NCBI GenBank assembly: GCA_031262135.1
Contig: JAISIG010000028.1
Coordinates: 1 to 10,588 of the forward strand
Direction of reading: 5' to 3'
Length of the DNA: 10,588 nt
Origin: Endomicrobium sp.
GTDB lineage: Bacteria; Elusimicrobiota; Endomicrobiia; Endomicrobiales; Endomicrobiaceae
The notes beneath the pieces were generated by a model. The model was not told the DNA's origin, ran no database searches, and saw only the letters and a list, made by a program, of their open reading frames with translations. Each line of letters opens with the position of its first letter. Positions within the stretch are counted from its first letter, which is position 1. Both the position numbers and the translations under genes were made by a program. Below, piece by piece: positions 8,032 to 10,588 of the stretch.

Positions 8032-8985
8032 ATGGCCTTGGTATCAACAAAAGAAATACTCGATAAAGCTATGCGTAGTGGTTATGGAGTGGGGGCATAC
8101 AACGTAAATAATATGGAACAGATACAAGCTATTATGTTAGCTGCTAAAGATACACAATCACCAGTTATTATTCAAGCTAGTAGAGGTGCATTAAAATATT
8201 CAAGTTTTATATATTTAAGCTACTTAATGAAAGCAGCTATAATAGATAATCCTGATATTCCCATTGCTATGCATTTAGATCATGGTAATTCATTGCAATC
8301 TGTAATTGAAGCTATAAATTTAGGATTTTCTTCTGTCATGATAGATGGATCATTACTGGAAGATGGAAAGACTCCTTCAACTTATGATTACAATGTTAAA
8401 GTAACTAGAGAAGTAGTAGACTACGCTCATAAACGAAATATTTCAGTTGAAGCAGAAATAGGCACTCTTGGAGGAGTTGAAGATGGGGTTGGATCTCATT
8501 CTGGTAAAGCAAAGTTAACAGATCCTAATGAAGCTAAACGTTTTGTATGTGAGACTGGAGTAGATTCTTTAGCAATCTCTATAGGCACTTCTCATGGAGC
8601 ATATAAATTTCAAGGAGAATCAAAACTGGCTTTTGATGTATTACAAGATGTCAGATCTTTAATTAATATTCCTATTGTATTACATGGCTCTTCATCAGTG
8701 CCAAAATGTCTTGTAGATAAAGTAAATCAATATGGTGGAAAGCTTTCTGGAGCAACTGGAGTTCCTATGGAATCTATACAAAAGGCAATCCAATTTGGTG
8801 TATCTAAAATTAATGTAGACACAGATGGAAGACTGGCGATGACAGCATCTATACGCAAATTTTTTGCAGAACATCCAGAGAAATTTGATCCTAGGGATTA
8901 TTTAAGTGTTGCTAGAGCTGATTTAGCTAAATTAATAAGCTATAAAATGAAAGATTTTAAAACAGCTGGGCATTCTAATGATTAA
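8032..8985 (+). CDS. fba: class II (zinc-dependent) fructose-bisphosphate aldolase
   Basis: Cleaves fructose 1,6-bisphosphate into glyceraldehyde 3-phosphate and dihydroxyacetone phosphate, or the reverse, in glycolysis/gluconeogenesis. The 317-residue TIM-barrel protein shows class II signatures: VGAYNVNNMEQ (20-30), AMHLDHG (79-85), SVMIDGS (101-107), VEAEIGTLGG (139-148), GTSHGAYKF (185-193), VLHGSSSVP (216-224) and INVDTDGRLA (260-269). By family comparison Asp83 is the catalytic acid/base, and His84, His188 and His218 are metal ligands. The KINVDTD region binds the substrate phosphate. The overall pattern, including HGSSSVP, is closest to the Calvin-cycle-type/Bacteroidota branch, rather than the longer E. 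coli FbaA type. It lies two bases after accA and has the best ribosome binding site in the window, consistent with an abundant central-metabolism enzyme. Its sequence is less eroded than the repair genes nearby. Confidence 0.95.
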   Translation: MALVSTKEILDKAMRSGYGVGAYNVNNMEQIQAIMLAAKDTQSPVIIQASRGALKYSSFIYLSYLMKAAIIDNPDIPIAMHLDHGNSLQSVIEAINLGFSSVMIDGSLLEDGKTPSTYDYNVKVTREVVDYAHKRNISVEAEIGTLGGVEDGVGSHSGKAKLTDPNEAKRFVCETGVDSLAISIGTSHGAYKFQGESKLAFDVLQDVRSLINIPIVLHGSSSVPKCLVDKVNQYGGKLSGATGVPMESIQKAIQFGVSKINVDTDGRLAMTASIRKFFAEHPEKFDPRDYLSVARADLAKLISYKMKDFKTAGHSND

Positions 8986-9012
8986 TATACAATTTTAAAT
9001 TTATACAAAAAA

Positions 9013-9342
9013 ATGCTAAAAAATAAATCATATAATATTAAAAAAATTAATATATTCTCAGTATTAAAAACAGCCCCTATTATCCTTGGAATTAACGGAA
9101 TACTTAGCAGTTTAACAACTTTTTTTATTTTTTCTAGTGATATTTACAGTGTAGATTTAAAAGCAAGGCTGTTAGCTTGTATTATGTTTTCTATTGCATA
9201 TACTATCATTATGTTATCTAGTCTTATCATAATGATATATATATATAATTTACTATCTTTAAAATATAATAAACATATTGAGATTATTTTTACAGAAAAA
9301 TCTGAATCATCAAATTCTAAAATAGAAAATCTTAAAAATTAA
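9013..9342 (+). CDS. small two-helix membrane protein of unknown function
   Basis: A 109-residue protein I do not recognise with certainty. It has a basic N-terminus with INIFSVLKTAPIILGINGIL (13-32) leading into a first hydrophobic segment (about 20-41), a short polar link containing SDIYSVDLKAR (42-52), a second hydrophobic segment (about 53-79), and a charged, Ser/Asn/Lys-rich C-terminal tail (about 85-109). The positive-inside rule places both ends in the cytoplasm. The KKIxxxSVxK-like opening before a helix faintly recalls small membrane proteins such as DUF3566-type families, but that is only an impression. It starts 27 bases after the aldolase stop on the same strand and is the last plus-strand gene before a convergent pair. 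No ribosome binding site is obvious; a run of A precedes the ATG. Intact length and ordinary membrane-protein composition support a real gene. Confidence 0.7.
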   Translation: MLKNKSYNIKKINIFSVLKTAPIILGINGILSSLTTFFIFSSDIYSVDLKARLLACIMFSIAYTIIMLSSLIIMIYIYNLLSLKYNKHIEIIFTEKSESSNSKIENLKN

Positions 9343-9369
9343 TTTTTTTAGTTAAATATAAACAGATGA

Positions 9370-10176
9370 TTACAATTTAAATAATTCCATAGCATTATTT
9401 GTTGTAGTATTTTCTATAATTTCAAAAGATGTTTTCTTAATCTGAGCTAGCGATTTAATGATGTCTATTATATAAGCAGGTTCGTTGCGATATAGATGTT
9501 GGTGGCGAAGGGAAGTATTATTTTGCTTTTTTTTAAATGGAATTAGATAAGGAGAATCTGTTTCTATTAAAATATTATCTGTAGGGACTTCATAGATTAT
9601 ACTTCTCCTAGCATAATTATAATCATATGTAATTGGGCCATCAACACCAAGATAAAATCCTAACTTAAGAAATTCTTCTGCATATTTTAATTGCCCTGAA
9701 AAACAATGTATAACTCCTTTTATAGGAGGAGAATATTTTTTTAGAATACAAAGCATATCTTGATAGGCATCTCTACAATGTATAATTACAGGTTTATTAA
9801 TTTTTATAGCAATATCTAACTGTTGTTGAAAAACTTCTTTTTGTTTCATTATAACTTCATCACATAGATCTACATGATGATAATCTAACCCTATTTCACC
9901 AATTGCTACACATGACTCGTAGGTAGCTAGGCTTTGTAAGCAATTATATCTTGCTGTATTAAAAAAACAGTTATCTATGTTATTCGGATGTATTCCAAGT
10001 GCTACAAAGATATTGCTATTTGTTTTTGCTAAATCTATTGCTTTCCACCAATCATTTTCTTCACAAGTAACTTCTATCATTTTAGTTATACCCAGTTGTG
10101 TTGCTTTATTAATAACTAAATCTCTATCATTATTAAACTTAGGATCTAACAAATGCATATGTGTATCTATAATCAT
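9370..10176 (-). CDS. tatD: TatD-family metal-dependent hydrolase (putative DNase)
   Basis: A member of the TatD/YcfH branch of the amidohydrolase superfamily. TatD proteins are metal-dependent 3'-5' exonucleases linked to DNA repair and degradation, although the exact substrate of the YcfH-type branch is not settled. The 268-residue length is typical. Metal-binding motifs are all present: DTHMHL (4-9, His6 and His8), GEIGLDYH (93-100, Glu94), IIHCRDA (131-137, His133), HCFSG (157-161, His157) and IETDSPYL (204-211, Asp207). A GIHPNN motif (61-66) and the late RNEPAYI segment also fit the family. The start at 10176 places DTH at residues 4-6, as is standard. It begins 25 bases after the metG stop on the same strand, a neighbour arrangement seen in many bacteria, so the two are likely co-transcribed. 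It converges with the small membrane protein gene with only 27 bases between the stops. Confidence 0.95.
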   Translation of the reverse strand: MIIDTHMHLLDPKFNNDRDLVINKATQLGITKMIEVTCEENDWWKAIDLAKTNSNIFVALGIHPNNIDNCFFNTARYNCLQSLATYESCVAIGEIGLDYHHVDLCDEVIMKQKEVFQQQLDIAIKINKPVIIHCRDAYQDMLCILKKYSPPIKGVIHCFSGQLKYAEEFLKLGFYLGVDGPITYDYNYARRSIIYEVPTDNILIETDSPYLIPFKKKQNNTSLRHQHLYRNEPAYIIDIIKSLAQIKKTSFEIIENTTTNNAMELFKL

Positions 10177-10201
10177 TTTATATTACTCTTATTATCTTAT
10201 T

Positions 10202-10588
10202 TTATAATTTTGGGAATAATACAGTTAACATGGATAATTTTGTAGCAGTAGCCAAAAATCCATCTTTTGGAATACTTTGATTGTTAATAAAATATTTTTT
10301 TGCGATATGGTTTATGTCACCCTTAGCTCCAATAGCTGTCCATATCGTTTTAGCAGTAGTTGGCATTATTGGTAATATATAAAGAGTTATTAGGGCAAAA
10401 CACTGTAAATATGATGATAATACTAAACTAAGATTTTGTAAATCCCTTTTTTGAAATAATATCCATGGTGAATCTATCTCTATTTGTTTATTAATTAAGG
10501 AAAAACTAATCTGTAGCATACTAATAGCTTTTTGAATTTGAACATGATCCATATTATAACTAAAATGCTGCTTTAAAAATGTAGATAT
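10202..10588 (-). CDS. metG: methionyl-tRNA synthetase, C-terminal part (cut by window edge)
   Basis: The frame is open from the right window edge to the stop at 10202, giving 128 residues of a longer protein. An internal Met at 10552 is not the real start, as coding sequence continues upstream without a stop. The sequence matches the helical anticodon-binding domain of MetRS, which attaches methionine to tRNA-Met. It has the NKQIEIDSPW segment (family NKxIxxxxPW, with the Asn and Trp that contact the CAU anticodon), followed by the helix with ILPIMPTTAKTIWTAIG (family PfMPxTaxxi) and a closing LTVLFPKL, which matches the end of that domain (LFPxI). The protein stops there, so the extra C-terminal tRNA-binding/dimerisation (EMAPII-like) domain found in many MetRS is missing. 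The catalytic domain is outside the window. Other class I synthetases share the fold, but the NKxI/PW pair favours MetRS. Confidence 0.87.
   Translation of the reverse strand: MSTFLKQHFSYNMDHVQIQKAISMLQISFSLINKQIEIDSPWILFQKRDLQNLSLVLSSYLQCFALITLYILPIMPTTAKTIWTAIGAKGDINHIAKKYFINNQSIPKDGFLATATKLSMLTVLFPKL

Noticed and set aside
9334..9347. Perfect palindrome AAAAATTAATTTTT between the convergent genes, as a terminator
   Set aside because: Only A-T pairs with no room for a loop; it would not form a stable hairpin, and such palindromes are expected at this base composition.
9977..10207. 76-codon plus-strand open frame opposite tatD
   Set aside because: Opposite the conserved metal-binding start of TatD; a shadow.

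Overview
The window is a densely packed, very AT-rich stretch of a bacterial chromosome. It has seven complete genes on the plus strand, followed by two genes on the minus strand. The longest non-coding gap is about 53 bases, so no stretch over 300 bases lacks a gene. Strong codon drift to A/T, Lys/Asn/Ile-rich proteins, short intergenic gaps and A/T homopolymers inside genes suggest a reduced genome of a host-associated or endosymbiotic bacterium. The Bacteroidota-style AddA/AddB pair and the DUF4833-like exported protein point to that phylum. An Amoebophilus/Cardinium-like relative is a reasonable guess, but it is inference and no marker here proves it.

Plus-strand block (11-9342): smpB (trans-translation ribosome rescue) is followed 16 bases later by an addA-type helicase and, with a 10-base overlap, by an addB-type nuclease subunit (double-strand break processing). 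Next come a small exported DUF4833-like protein, accA (carboxyltransferase alpha subunit of acetyl-CoA carboxylase, fatty acid synthesis), a class II fructose-bisphosphate aldolase gene (glycolysis/gluconeogenesis), and a small two-helix membrane protein of unknown function. The spacing would allow one or two long transcripts. A possible promoter lies just in front of accA. The only textbook Shine-Dalgarno sequence at a gene start here lies inside the 3' end of accA and serves the aldolase gene.

Minus-strand block (10588-9370): the 3' end of metG (methionyl-tRNA synthetase), cut by the window edge, followed 25 bases later by a complete tatD-family metal-dependent hydrolase gene. This block converges on the plus-strand block with a 27-base gap.

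The most interesting observation is in the AddAB-like pair. The helicase subunit has all its UvrD/RecB motor motifs, but its C-terminal nuclease domain appears to have lost three of the four expected catalytic residues. The partner keeps a complete PD-(D/E)XK site and four iron-sulfur cysteines, but has no recognisable Walker A. This suggests a simplified one-motor, one-nuclease enzyme. No mobile element, CRISPR array, tRNA, rRNA or clearly new defence system was seen.
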